Origin: Bog-257 sp963846715
GTDB taxonomy: Bacteria > Acidobacteriota > Terriglobia > Terriglobales > Acidobacteriaceae
Length of the DNA stretch: 64,000 bases
Reading direction: 5' to 3'
Assembly (NCBI GenBank): GCA_963846715.1
Contig: CAWJXA010000004.1
Location: 186,001 to 250,000, forward strand
Below the pieces are notes generated by a model. It had not been told where the DNA came from. It made no database searches and saw only the letters and a program-made list of their open reading frames with translations. Positions within the stretch are counted from its first letter, which is position 1. Each line of letters starts with the position of its first letter. Of this stretch, positions 49,959 to 58,981 are shown piece after piece. The position numbers and the translations under genes are program-made.

Positions 49959-50798
49959 TTACGGTTGTGGTGGTTCTTGGGGCGCAGCCGGATGCCGCCT
50001 TTCCCACTCGAATCTACGACCAATGATCGCCTTAAACAGCATGTGGTCCGTCCCGCCGGTTACACCAATCCCAACTCCAAAGTTGATTTCCCAATTCGGA
50101 GAAACATCCAGATCGAATGCGGGAACGAACTGCTGCGATTGGAGAGGGAACGGATCGAAGTCTCCCACTGGCCCCAAACCGCTGTAGTATTCAAGACCGA
50201 AGGCCACGACCTTAGTGAAGTTCCAGGAGATCTTCGCATCTGGAGCGAACTCCCATCCGCGGCGGGCTTCGGGTCCGGTATAGGCTTTCTCGAACGCCGG
50301 GTTGACTGACCAATACAGCCGCCCCTTTTGTTGGTCAACAATGGGCCGCAGCTCCAGGCTCCAGACTGAAGTAGAGAAATTCGGACGCGCGTATCCAAAT
50401 TCCGCCGACATACTAACTCCTACCGGCCAATGCCAATCCTCCGGGACACGTACCCTCGGTCGGATATGATCACCGACCCACTGCCATCCCTGATCACTTG
50501 GCACCGCCGTGAAAATGTAGAAGCCGGTTTCAAACCACGGCGTGATGCCTTGCGTGATCTCGACCGTCTCGTGCAGTTCGTGTTCGGTGGGGAGGACACC
50601 CTCCACAGTCGTCTTCGATCCCTGAAAGATGAAGTTGCTGTGTAACTCCACCATGGTTGTTTTCGGCGCGACCGTCTCCGAACCGTAAACCTGAATTTCG
50701 TAATTGTCCTGCGCCCCGCAAACAACGCTCCAGAGGGAGAGCGCTAATATGCCGAGAAGCTTCGACAGCAGAGAACGGATCGCCATCCCAAACAGCAT
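49959..50798 (-). CDS. Outer-membrane beta-barrel-like exported protein
   Basis: The 279-aa protein begins with a Sec signal peptide (SLLSKLLGILALSLWSVVCGA), then beta-rich sequence with alternating aromatic residues: YEIQVYGSETVAP, TTMVELHSNFIFQGSK, WFETGFYIFTAV, VGVSMSAEFGYARP, WSLELRPIVDQQKGRLYWSVNP, VVAFGLEYYSGLG, NWEINFGVGIGVTGGTDHMLFKAIIGRRFEW. This strand pattern and terminal Phe/Trp favour an outer-membrane barrel. No transporter family is securely recognised. ATG 50786 is an alternative start. It ends close to the GTPase gene on the other strand. Confidence 0.75.
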   Translation of the reverse strand: MLFGMAIRSLLSKLLGILALSLWSVVCGAQDNYEIQVYGSETVAPKTTMVELHSNFIFQGSKTTVEGVLPTEHELHETVEITQGITPWFETGFYIFTAVPSDQGWQWVGDHIRPRVRVPEDWHWPVGVSMSAEFGYARPNFSTSVWSLELRPIVDQQKGRLYWSVNPAFEKAYTGPEARRGWEFAPDAKISWNFTKVVAFGLEYYSGLGPVGDFDPFPLQSQQFVPAFDLDVSPNWEINFGVGIGVTGGTDHMLFKAIIGRRFEWERRHPAAPQEPPQP

Positions 50799-50840
50799 CG
50801 CACAGAATATTGCGACCCCGTGTCGTAATCCGGGCAGCAG

Positions 50841-52757
50841 CTATTGCTTGAAGATCACCATTCCCAGCGGAGGAATGTTGAGTAGCAACGAATGGTCCTG
50901 TCCGTGAGTTGAAATCGGGTCGGTGGGGCAGCCTCCCATGTTGCCCTCGTCGGTGCCGCCGTAAATAGCAGCATTGCTGTTCAGCACTTCACGCCAGTAG
51001 CCTTCCTTTGGAACGCCAACGCGGTATCCCCGACGCGGTACCGGAGTGAAATTGCAAGCCACAACTACGGGAGTGTCTTGATCTTTTCCAAAGCGCATGT
51101 AGGTCAGCACGCTATTGTCTGAGTCGTCCGCGTCGATCCAACGCCATCCGTCCGGACTGAAGTCGCATTCGTACAGCGCGGGTTCGCTGCGGTAGTAAGC
51201 GTTCAGGTCGCGCATCCAGCGCTGCACGCCCTGGTGGGGCGCAAACCTGAGCAAATGCCACTCGATGCTGTCGTCGTGACTCCACTCGCGATATTGTCCA
51301 ATCTCGCCACCCATGAACAGAAGTTTTTTCCCCGGCTGCGTGAACATATACCCAAACAGCAGCCGCAGGTTGGCGAACCTTTGCCATTCGTCGCCGGGCA
51401 TTTTCCCGATCAGCGAACCCTTGCCATGCACTACTTCGTCATGCGACAGCGGGAGCACAAAATTTTCGGTGAACGCGTACAGGCCGCGAAACGTCAATTT
51501 GCTGTGGTGGTACTTGCGGTGGATGGGGTTCTTCGACATATAGAGCAGCGTGTCGTGCATCCAGCCCATGTCCCACTTCATGCCAAAGCCAAGCCCTCCG
51601 ATGTACGTCGGTCGCGACACCATCGGCCACGCTGTAGATTCTTCTGCAATGGTCTGGATATCGGGGAACGCCTTATAGGCGTCCCGATTCACAGTTTTCA
51701 GCAACGATACGGCTGACAGGTTCTCTCGGCCGCCAAACTCGTTGGGAATCCACTCACCCGCCTTGCGTGAGTAGTCGAGGTAAAGCATGGAAGCGATGGC
51801 ATCCATACGCAGGCCATCTGCGTGATAGCGATCGAGCCAGAAGATTGCATTGCTCAGCAGGAATGCGCGTACTTCATTGCGATCATAGTTGAAGATTGCC
51901 GACTTCCAGTCGGGATGGAAGCCCTTGCGCGGATCAGCATGCTCGTACAAGTGCGTCCCATCGAAATAAGCGAGGCCATGTTCGTCGTTAGGAAAGTGCG
52001 ACGGCACCCAATCCAGGAAGATGCCGATGCCGCGCTGGTGCAGATAATCCATCAGGTACATGAAATCCTGCGGCGTCCCGAAGCGCGCGCTGGGAGCGAA
52101 ATAGCCGGTGATCTGGTATCCCCACGAACCGAAGAACGGGTGCTCCATCACGGGCATGAACTCGACGTGCGTGAACCCCATCTCGGCGACATAATCCGCC
52201 AGCTTCGGCGCTAGTTCGCGATAACTGAGCGAACGGTTATCCTGATCTGGCACCCGCATCCAGGATCCGAGATGTACCTCGTAGGTTGAGATGGGCGCGT
52301 CGAACTTGTTGTGCTCGTAGCGGGTGCGCATCCACTCGCTGTCGTTCCACTCGTAGTCAAGGTCCCAAACGATGGACGCGGTGCGCGGTGGAATTTCGTT
52401 GTAAAAGCCGTAAGGGTCGGCCTTATTCACCTGATACATGTTGTACCGCGAACGGATGTGGTACTTGTACACCGTTCCCTTACCCAGGCCGGGCAGGAAG
52501 GCCTCCCAAACTCCTGAGTTTCCCCGCGGAGTCATGGGGTGTGAGTCCGGGTTCCAGCCGTTAAAGTCGCCTACCACTGAGATGCGTTCTGCGTCGGGAG
52601 CCCACAGGGCGAAATAGGTGCCCTGCTTGCCATCGAGCTCGGTCACATGCGCGCCAAACTTCTCGAACAACCGATTGTGTTTACCTTCGTTGAAAAGGTG
52701 AAGATCAAAGCTGGTCAGAAGCGTGGAAGCGTGCTCTTGGGACGCCAAAGGTGTCAT
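50841..52757 (-). CDS. glgB: 1,4-alpha-glucan branching enzyme GlgB
   Basis: GH13 enzyme creating alpha-1,6 branches in glycogen, 638 aa. The N-terminal CBM48-like domain has GTYFALWAPDAERISVVGDFNGW; the barrel shows GYFAPSARFGTPQDFMYLMDYLHQ, YHADGLRMDAIASMLYLDYSR (nucleophile Asp), IQTIAEESTAWP (acid/base Glu) and FVLPLSHDEVVHGKGSLIGKMPGDEWQRF (transition-state Asp). Start: ATG 52757 after GAGGAGAG; a longer reading to 52877 is rejected. No glgA, glgC or glgP is next to it, so it is either isolated or part of a dispersed glycogen pathway. Confidence 0.95.
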   Translation of the reverse strand: MTPLASQEHASTLLTSFDLHLFNEGKHNRLFEKFGAHVTELDGKQGTYFALWAPDAERISVVGDFNGWNPDSHPMTPRGNSGVWEAFLPGLGKGTVYKYHIRSRYNMYQVNKADPYGFYNEIPPRTASIVWDLDYEWNDSEWMRTRYEHNKFDAPISTYEVHLGSWMRVPDQDNRSLSYRELAPKLADYVAEMGFTHVEFMPVMEHPFFGSWGYQITGYFAPSARFGTPQDFMYLMDYLHQRGIGIFLDWVPSHFPNDEHGLAYFDGTHLYEHADPRKGFHPDWKSAIFNYDRNEVRAFLLSNAIFWLDRYHADGLRMDAIASMLYLDYSRKAGEWIPNEFGGRENLSAVSLLKTVNRDAYKAFPDIQTIAEESTAWPMVSRPTYIGGLGFGMKWDMGWMHDTLLYMSKNPIHRKYHHSKLTFRGLYAFTENFVLPLSHDEVVHGKGSLIGKMPGDEWQRFANLRLLFGYMFTQPGKKLLFMGGEIGQYREWSHDDSIEWHLLRFAPHQGVQRWMRDLNAYYRSEPALYECDFSPDGWRWIDADDSDNSVLTYMRFGKDQDTPVVVACNFTPVPRRGYRVGVPKEGYWREVLNSNAAIYGGTDEGNMGGCPTDPISTHGQDHSLLLNIPPLGMVIFKQ

Positions 52758-53181
52758 CGATTCTCTCTCCTCATGGCTTGGATGAGGCTTTGCCCGTTCG
52801 CGATAGCGCGATCGGAAGAACTCACCTAGTGTAGAGGAAGACTGCGCTGTCGAGCGAGAATTGACGCCCCTATCCATAAAACCCTCCGCGTGGGGATATC
52901 GTTCTGCGGTTGGATATAGAGGTCAGGCTGGAAAAGCTCCACCCGCGGGCTTGCGTCCGCGGCTAACACAAATATCGCCCTCCGGGCTGAACTCCCATCA
53001 CTATTGAGGCCCAGCCGGGAAGGACCGAGAGGACACCCCTCCATCGCACACATCTACGTGACGCCGGTTACTGCCTTCCTCCCCGCCCGGTGCTTTCATT
53101 GGTTTGGCGACGTGCGCTATCCGATTCGCACCGTGGCAGACAGCTCCTGCCCCACGTCGACCGCATAGTAAGGAGAACAGC
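52758..53181. other. 424-bp intergenic region, no gene recognised
   Basis: This gap between divergent glgB and asnA holds the two promoter regions and a GC-rich hairpin near 52950 (GCGGGCTTGCGTCCGC). No frame in it resembles a known family. AAGGAG before the asnA start is the only clear signal. Confidence 0.5.
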
Positions 53182-54309
53182 ATGGCGGACAAAAAAGCAG
53201 ACCTCGCTGGCCCCGGAATTGGCGACTACACAGAACTGGAACATGTACTTCCGGCGGATTACAGCTCGCTGCTGTCACCCAAAGAAACTCAGAGAGCAAT
53301 CTTCGACGTCAAGAACTATATCGAGGAGAACCTCTGCAAAGAACTTAACCTGATGATGGTCACGGTGCCTCTGATTGTCGATGAGGGCTCGGGGGTTAAC
53401 GACTATCTCGATCGCGATGGATCACGCACGCCGATCCAGTTCCACATCTCCAATGACCGTGACAAAAATCCCATTAATGCCCAGGTAGTCCAGGCGGCGA
53501 CCAAGTGGAAGAGAATGGCGCTGAAGCAATTTAACCTGCAACCGGGCGAAGGCCTCTGCACCGACATGCGGGCGGTCCGCAAGGACTACTTCCTCGATCA
53601 CGACCACAGCGCCTATGTTGATCAGTGGGATTGGGAGCGTGTGATCACGGCGGACCAGCGCAACCTGAGCTTCTTGAAAGGAGTTGTGAGCAAGATCTGG
53701 AAGGTGATCGTCGGCGCCGAGCGTCATGCGCAGGACCTCTTTCCGCAGCTCAAGGATTCGAGATATCCCAATCTGCCTGAGAACTTGACCTTCCTGCATG
53801 CCGAAGAGATTCTCGACATGTACCCTGATCTCCCGCGCAAGCAGCGGGAAACCGCGATCCTTCAGAAATATCCAGCGGTGTTCATCATTGGCATCGGCTG
53901 GACACTGAAAGACGGCTACCCGCACGAGATGCGTGCCGCCGATTACGACGATTGGGTCACCGAAACCAAGGATGAAGGCCATGTGCGCCACGGCTTGAAT
54001 GGCGACATCCTGGTCTGGAACCCGGTGACGCATCGCCGCCATGAGCTGACGTCAATGGGCATTCGCGTCAACGCGGAATCTCTCAAGAAACAACTGGAAC
54101 TCACCAACCAGCTTGATTTCCTTAACTTCCCCTACCACAAGGCAATCGTGAATCACGAGATTCCGTTGAGCATCGGCGGCGGTATCGGCCAGTCCCGCAC
54201 CCTGATGTTGCTGCTCCGCAAGGCGCATCTCGGTGAGGTCAGCGTGACCGTGTGGCCAAAAGTGCTTAAGGAAATGTGCGAGAAGAAGAACATTCATGTG
54301 TTGAATTAG
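53182..54309 (+). CDS. asnA: Aspartate-ammonia ligase AsnA
   Basis: Ammonia-dependent asparagine synthetase, class II aminoacyl-tRNA synthetase fold, cytosolic, 375 aa. Motifs: FDVKNYIEENLCKELNLMMVTVPLIVDEGSGVNDYLDRDG (near residue 40), FHISNDRDKNPINAQVVQAATKWKRMAL, GEGLCTDMRAVRKDYFLDHDHSAYVDQWDWERVI and GGIGQSRTLMLLLRKAHLGEV near the C-terminus. ATG 53182 follows AAGGAG at good spacing, fixing the start. AsnA is uncommon outside Gammaproteobacteria, Firmicutes and some others. It is moderately longer than the 330-residue E. coli enzyme because of insertions. Confidence 0.95.
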   Translation: MADKKADLAGPGIGDYTELEHVLPADYSSLLSPKETQRAIFDVKNYIEENLCKELNLMMVTVPLIVDEGSGVNDYLDRDGSRTPIQFHISNDRDKNPINAQVVQAATKWKRMALKQFNLQPGEGLCTDMRAVRKDYFLDHDHSAYVDQWDWERVITADQRNLSFLKGVVSKIWKVIVGAERHAQDLFPQLKDSRYPNLPENLTFLHAEEILDMYPDLPRKQRETAILQKYPAVFIIGIGWTLKDGYPHEMRAADYDDWVTETKDEGHVRHGLNGDILVWNPVTHRRHELTSMGIRVNAESLKKQLELTNQLDFLNFPYHKAIVNHEIPLSIGGGIGQSRTLMLLLRKAHLGEVSVTVWPKVLKEMCEKKNIHVLN

Positions 54310-54519
54310 CTGCGGGTTCGCCACAGAGAGGCCGGGGCACGGAGAGCACTTTCTCAGCTAGAGAAAATGGGGCAACAACCCAATCGACTCCGAGCGCCGT
54401 GCGTCTCTGTGGCGTATTTGGATTAAATTTCTCGAGCGCGATTCGAGTCGTGGGCGGGCACAATCGAAGAAGATGTAACCCTGACGCGTGATATTTAACA
54501 GCTGGCAACTGACAACCGC

Positions 54520-55362
54520 CTACTTCTTCTTCGGCTTCATCATCTCCCACGCCGCGTCGGGCATCCGGCGGCCAATCAGGCTGAATACGCTTGCTCCCGC
54601 CAGCATCTCTCCGCCATCCATATACACCATCTCGCCATTGATGTATCCCGCTTGATCGCTGACCAGGAACGCTCCCAAGTTGGCAATCTCCTCGAGCGTT
54701 CCAAAGCGGTGCAGAGGATTGTGCTCCAGCAACTTCTTCTCTATCTCTGGGGTCGGCAGGAGTCGCGAGAATGCTCCCTCTGTACGAATCGCACCGGGTG
54801 CAATGGCGACGAATCGGATCCCTCGCCCGCCCCATTCGACCGCGAGGCTCCGCATCAGCGCAACTACTCCCGCCTTAGCCACAGCGCTTGGCACTACGTA
54901 TGCCGAGCCGGTGTCCGCATAGGTCGTCGCAATATCGAGCACAACGCCTTTGTGCTTAGACGCCAGCCATCGCCGTCCGCACGCCATCGTCATGTTGATG
55001 GTGCCTTTCAGCACGATGCTAATGACGGCATCGAACGCATGCTCTGATAGCTCTTCCGTGCGTGCCAGAAAGTTGCCCGCCGCATTGTTCACCAGGACAT
55101 CAAGCGGACCGTTGCTCCAAATCTTTTCTATGAGCGACTCGACCTCGTCGGGATAGCGTACGTCGCAGGCGAATCCCTCGATCGTTCCGCCGGTTGAGGC
55201 GGAAAGTGCTTTTGCGGTTTGCTGCAGCACTTCGGCGCGGCGTCCACAGATGAAAACTGCCGCTCCGAGCTGCAGAAAGCGCTCGGCCATGGCACGGCCT
55301 ATGCCCGTCCCACCGCCGGTGATGAGAATGCGTTTGCCCTGCAGAAGATCGTTCGTAAACAT
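54520..55362 (-). CDS. SDR oxidoreductase, 2,4-dienoyl-CoA reductase-like
   Basis: The 280-aa short-chain dehydrogenase has LITGGGTGIGRAMAERF (NAD(P)-binding), GFACDVRYPDEV, VNNAAGNFLARTEELSE and GGRGIRFVAIAPGAIRTEGAF. In place of the canonical YxxxK catalytic pair it has SAYVVPSAVAKAGVVALMRSLAVEWG, where the Tyr position is Ser. That replacement is typical of 2,4-dienoyl-CoA reductases and peroxisomal-type enoyl-CoA reductases, so a role in fatty acid beta-oxidation is favoured over alcohol oxidation. No other fatty acid gene is next to it. Confidence 0.8.
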   Translation of the reverse strand: MFTNDLLQGKRILITGGGTGIGRAMAERFLQLGAAVFICGRRAEVLQQTAKALSASTGGTIEGFACDVRYPDEVESLIEKIWSNGPLDVLVNNAAGNFLARTEELSEHAFDAVISIVLKGTINMTMACGRRWLASKHKGVVLDIATTYADTGSAYVVPSAVAKAGVVALMRSLAVEWGGRGIRFVAIAPGAIRTEGAFSRLLPTPEIEKKLLEHNPLHRFGTLEEIANLGAFLVSDQAGYINGEMVYMDGGEMLAGASVFSLIGRRMPDAAWEMMKPKKK

Positions 55363-55450
55363 GACGCTCCCTGGAAAGCTATAAACCTAACACTGTTGCG
55401 GGGCGTATGTCTGTGGTAAAGGCCGCGGGAAGGCGAAGTAGTGTCAGCTT

Positions 55451-56863
55451 CTACGTTGTGGTGCTGGTTGTCTGTACCAGACGATGCACACCGGAACCGC
55501 GGGTGGGTTGTGCCGCAGGCGCGATCGGCAAACCTAACTCCACCTCGAGTCCATGAGGCATTACGTTTCTCGCGGAGACACTCCCGCCATGTGCAACCGC
55601 CGCGTTGCGGACGATGGCAAGTCCGAGTCCCATTCCCCCGGTAGTTGTCCCACGCGAATCGTCCACGCGATAAAACGGCTTGAACAACAAAGGCAGCGCG
55701 TCCTCAGGAACTCCTGGGCCGTTGTCTTGTACAGATATCGTGGCCGTACCATTCTCTTGATCAAGCCGAACCTTGATCTTCCCGCCTTGGCCGGAGTAAA
55801 AAATCGCATTGCGCACAATGTTTTCAATAGCACTGCGTAACAGCCCCGCATCGCCATTTACCTGAACGTCACCAGCCCCCTCAAAGGTTATAGTTGCCGC
55901 CACGGCGGCGGCTTCGAAGTTGGCGTCATGCAGCACGTTGTTCAGGATGTCATGCAGTGAGAGGAGCTCGAAGCGGGGCTGGTTTTGTCCGCTCTCCAGC
56001 CGCGCAACCGTCAGAATTTGTTCCAGCATGGAATCCAGTTGAATGGTGTCCTGCTCGATGCGATCGAGCATCTCCGCGCGTTCGTCATCATCGGCGTCGC
56101 GGGCTAACGTCAGGGCCAGCCGGATGCGAGCAATGGGCGAACGCAGTTCGTGTGAGACGCCGCTGAGAAGGTTCCTTTCACTTTGGATCAGGTTTCGGAG
56201 CTCTCCGGCCATGGTGTCGAAATCGCGCACCAGATCGGCTATTTCGTCGCGGCGATTGCCCAAGTTCTCTCCCGCGCGTATGTCCAGGTTGCCCCGGGCT
56301 AATTCGTGCGTGGCATCACGCAGGCGTTCGATAGGTTTGCTTAGATAATGCGCGATGATGAGGCAGATGATGGCCGAAAAGATGGTTCCCAGCTTCAAGG
56401 TCCAGAGTATGTCTCCCGGAACTCGCTCCGATATGGGCGGCGGCACGAGTTCTGCAATTAGTAAGTAATGTCCCTGGACGGTCGTCGCGGCAGCGGTCAG
56501 CACGTTAGCTTCAAAAGAACGGAATTGCCCTCCCGTCTTCTCGGCGGCGGCAGCGCCGTCGAGCACCACCTTCGGAACCGTTCTCCCAGACAGCTCCCGC
56601 TGCTGTGCGTCGATAAACCAAAATCGTGAGCGGTTCCTTAGCGAAAGGCTGTCGAGCAAGCTCGCCAGTCCCGGCTGCCCCTGCTTCTCGTAGATTTGCG
56701 CGGCATAGTCGGCCAGTACTGGCATTTCGCGCCGTTCGGGCTGCGTCCACCAGGGATGTTCAGAAGAAATGCGGTAATGAATGCGCAGATAAAGTGCTCC
56801 CAGGAGCACCGCCTGCGCCAACCAGAAGGGAAGAAATATCTTCCAGAACAGGCGGCGGCTCAT
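55451..56863 (-). CDS. Membrane sensor histidine kinase (CpxA-like)
   Basis: The 470-aa HK has TM1 at about residues 9-27 (IFLPFWLAQAVLLGALYLR), a periplasmic domain, TM2 at about 151-172 (LWTLKLGTIFSAIICLIIAHYL), a HAMP region (LSKPIERLRDATHELARGNLDIR), the dimerisation box SHELRSPIARIRLAL (His238), the N box (ENIVRNAIFYS) and the G boxes (DNGPGVPEDALPLLFKPFYR, GGMGLGLAIVRN). It is coupled to the response regulator gene by a 4-base overlap, with the regulator first. The pair is divergent from the RND operon. Confidence 0.93.
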   Translation of the reverse strand: MSRRLFWKIFLPFWLAQAVLLGALYLRIHYRISSEHPWWTQPERREMPVLADYAAQIYEKQGQPGLASLLDSLSLRNRSRFWFIDAQQRELSGRTVPKVVLDGAAAAEKTGGQFRSFEANVLTAAATTVQGHYLLIAELVPPPISERVPGDILWTLKLGTIFSAIICLIIAHYLSKPIERLRDATHELARGNLDIRAGENLGNRRDEIADLVRDFDTMAGELRNLIQSERNLLSGVSHELRSPIARIRLALTLARDADDDERAEMLDRIEQDTIQLDSMLEQILTVARLESGQNQPRFELLSLHDILNNVLHDANFEAAAVAATITFEGAGDVQVNGDAGLLRSAIENIVRNAIFYSGQGGKIKVRLDQENGTATISVQDNGPGVPEDALPLLFKPFYRVDDSRGTTTGGMGLGLAIVRNAAVAHGGSVSARNVMPHGLEVELGLPIAPAAQPTRGSGVHRLVQTTSTTT

Positions 56864-57591
56864 ACCTTGCTCTTCTCCGGCGCTTTCGCCGCCAGAAAAT
56901 ATCCCGTTCCACGAATCGGGCGGATCAGCTCATCAGCTCCTGAACAGGTGCTCAGTTTCTTGCGTAGGCGGCTGACGTGAACATCGACGCTGCGGTCGAA
57001 TATATTTAGAGGCCGGCCCAGTGCCACGGCGGCAATCTGTTCTCGGGTCACCACGCTGCCGGCATTGCGTAGCAGCAGTTCAAGAACATTGAACTCCACC
57101 GACGTGAGATCGACCGGCGCATTCGAGCAGGTAACCGTGCGAGTTCCCAGGGACATTCTGATATCGCCCACGTTGAGGACTTCGTCATGATCAGGTCGGG
57201 GACCCGCCGCCGGTGGCGTTTCCCGCGTTCTGCGAAAGATGGCCCGTATTCTGGCCACTAGTTCGCGCGGGTCAAAGGGCTTTGCCAGGTAATCATCAGC
57301 GCCGATCTCGAGGCCCAGGATGCGGTCGACAGCCTCACCTCTCGCCGTCAACAGCAGAACCGGGACTGCGGACTCAACCCGCAACGCTTTTAGCAATTCA
57401 AAGCCGCTGCCGCCTGGAAGCATTACATCCAGAATGATCAACTCGTGATTACCGGACTGCGCTGCGATCAAGCCCGAAGCTTGATCGTAAGCCGCATCCA
57501 CGTGAAAGCCCTCACCTTCTAGGAATCGCTTCAGCAGATTGACCAGCCCGTGGTCGTCATCGATGATGAGCAGACGATTCACGGGATTCAT
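56860..57591 (-). CDS. OmpR-family response regulator (CpxR-like)
   Basis: The 243-aa regulator has a receiver domain (NRLLIIDDDHGLVNLLKRF, phosphorylated Asp55 in LIILDVMLPGGSGFELL, Thr in LLLTARGEAVD, Lys in DDYLAKPFDPREL) and a winged-helix DNA-binding domain (VDLTSVEFNVLELLLRNAGSVVTREQI ... DRSVDVHVSRLRKKL). ATG 57591 follows GGAAAAGG; an extension upstream to 57654 is not used. It should bind the direct repeat upstream at 57647-57685 and control itself and the divergent RND operon, which is inference from position. Confidence 0.93.
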   Translation of the reverse strand: MNPVNRLLIIDDDHGLVNLLKRFLEGEGFHVDAAYDQASGLIAAQSGNHELIILDVMLPGGSGFELLKALRVESAVPVLLLTARGEAVDRILGLEIGADDYLAKPFDPRELVARIRAIFRRTRETPPAAGPRPDHDEVLNVGDIRMSLGTRTVTCSNAPVDLTSVEFNVLELLLRNAGSVVTREQIAAVALGRPLNIFDRSVDVHVSRLRKKLSTCSGADELIRPIRGTGYFLAAKAPEKSKV

Positions 57592-57646
57592 TTTGCCTTT
57601 TCCCGCGCGCGTGTGCGGTGAAGAATTGTTTCGAGATGGATTCGTA

Positions 57647-57685
57647 TCCTTCACAAATCTTAACTTTCCTTCACCCTCTCTTAAC
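57647..57685. promoter_or_regulatory. Direct-repeat candidate operator for the OmpR-type regulator
   Basis: Two similar units, TCCTTCAC....TCTTAAC at 57647-57664 and TCCTTCAC.....TCTTAAC at 57667-57685, are spaced 20-21 bases apart, that is, about two helical turns. Tandem sites of this form are the usual binding sites of OmpR-family regulators. They lie in the 235-base gap between the divergent regulator and RND operon, closer to the regulator. Confidence 0.6.
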
Positions 57686-57826
57686 GGCTGTCGCTACCCC
57701 TGTCCGGTCTAATAGTATGGACTTAATATTACTGCAACTGACGCATCGGGTTGCTGTTATACGACCAGGGCGAGCGCGCCGGCATCTCACTGGAAACGCG
57801 CGAGGCACTTACTTTTAGGAGGGTTA

Positions 57827-58981
57827 GTGAAGACACGGGCATTCTGGGGACTGACGCTGGTTCTTTGCGCCGCACTCGCCGGCTGCAGTTCACAGCAGGC
57901 GAAGAGCGCGAAAGCTAGCGGTCCGCCGCCAGCTGTTCCGGTTGGAGTCGCCACAGTAAAACAAGGCGACTTTGATGTGTATCTCACTGGCCTGGGTTCG
58001 GTGCAGGCGTTCTATACGGTCTCCCTGAAAACCCGTATCGATGGCCAGATCATGCAGGTGAATTTCCGCGAAGGCCAGGACGTCAAGACCGGTGATCTCC
58101 TGATCGTAATTGATCCCCGGCCTTATGAAGTGGCATTGGCGCAGGCCAAGGCCAATTTGCAAAAGGACGAGGCACAACTCACCAATGCCAAGGCGCAGTA
58201 CGAACGCAACAAGGTGCTCTATGAGCAGGGAGTCATCGCCAAGCAGGACTTGGACACGTTAGAGGCATCCTTTGGGACCTACGAGGGCACCATTGCGAGC
58301 GATAAGGCCGCCATTCAAAGTGCCCAACTGAATCTGACCTACTGCTACATCAAGTCGCCAATTGACGGTCGGGTGGGACTGCGCCAGGTGGATCCCGGCA
58401 ACTACGTTACGGCTGCCGGCGGAACCGCTATGCTGGTTATTACCCAGCTTCATCCCATCGCGGTTATTTTTACCCTGCCACAGGAGCAGCTGCAAACGGT
58501 TCGGGAGCACATGAAACAAGGGGCCCTGGAAGTAGACGCCTATAGCCAGGACGACCAAAAAAAGCTGGCCACGGGCAAGCTGCTAACGATTGACAACGAG
58601 ATTGATCCGACCACGGGCACGGCCAAGCTGAAGGCTGTCTTCGACAATCCCGACAGCATGCTCTGGCCCAATGAGTTCGTCAACGCGCACCTGCTATTGC
58701 AGGTACGTAAGGACGCTATCACCGCGCCGGCAAGTGCCATTCTCCGCGGGCCCGACGGACCGTTCAGCTATGTGGTCGACGCCAACAAAACCGTGCAAAT
58801 GAGACCTGTGCAGGTCGCCCTTACTCAGGGTAGTACGGTAGTGGTTGCGTCCGGATTGCAAGGCGGCGAAAGGGTCGTGACCGATGGCCAGGAGAAGTTG
58901 CAGGCGGGAAGCCGCGTAGCACCGCAGGCACCGGCCAAGCAGAGCCAGCAAACTAGCGGCAACATCGGATCGCAGACATGA
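57827..58981 (+). CDS. RND efflux periplasmic adaptor (MFP), lipoprotein
   Basis: The 384-aa membrane-fusion protein begins at GTG 57827, 4 bases after AGGAGGG. A lipobox LAGC (AALAGCSS) at about residues 18-21 indicates lipidation. YTVSLKTRIDGQIMQVNFREGQDVKTGDLLIVIDPRPYEVAL is the barrel/lipoyl half, followed by the alpha-hairpin (AKANLQKDEAQLTNAKAQYERNKVLYEQGVIAKQDLDTLE) and KSPIDGRVGLRQVDPGNYVTAAG for the other lipoyl half. The later part (GQEKLQAGSRV) completes the family. It overlaps the pump gene by 4 bases. Closest in layout to MdtA-type adaptors. Confidence 0.92.
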   Translation: MKTRAFWGLTLVLCAALAGCSSQQAKSAKASGPPPAVPVGVATVKQGDFDVYLTGLGSVQAFYTVSLKTRIDGQIMQVNFREGQDVKTGDLLIVIDPRPYEVALAQAKANLQKDEAQLTNAKAQYERNKVLYEQGVIAKQDLDTLEASFGTYEGTIASDKAAIQSAQLNLTYCYIKSPIDGRVGLRQVDPGNYVTAAGGTAMLVITQLHPIAVIFTLPQEQLQTVREHMKQGALEVDAYSQDDQKKLATGKLLTIDNEIDPTTGTAKLKAVFDNPDSMLWPNEFVNAHLLLQVRKDAITAPASAILRGPDGPFSYVVDANKTVQMRPVQVALTQGSTVVVASGLQGGERVVTDGQEKLQAGSRVAPQAPAKQSQQTSGNIGSQT

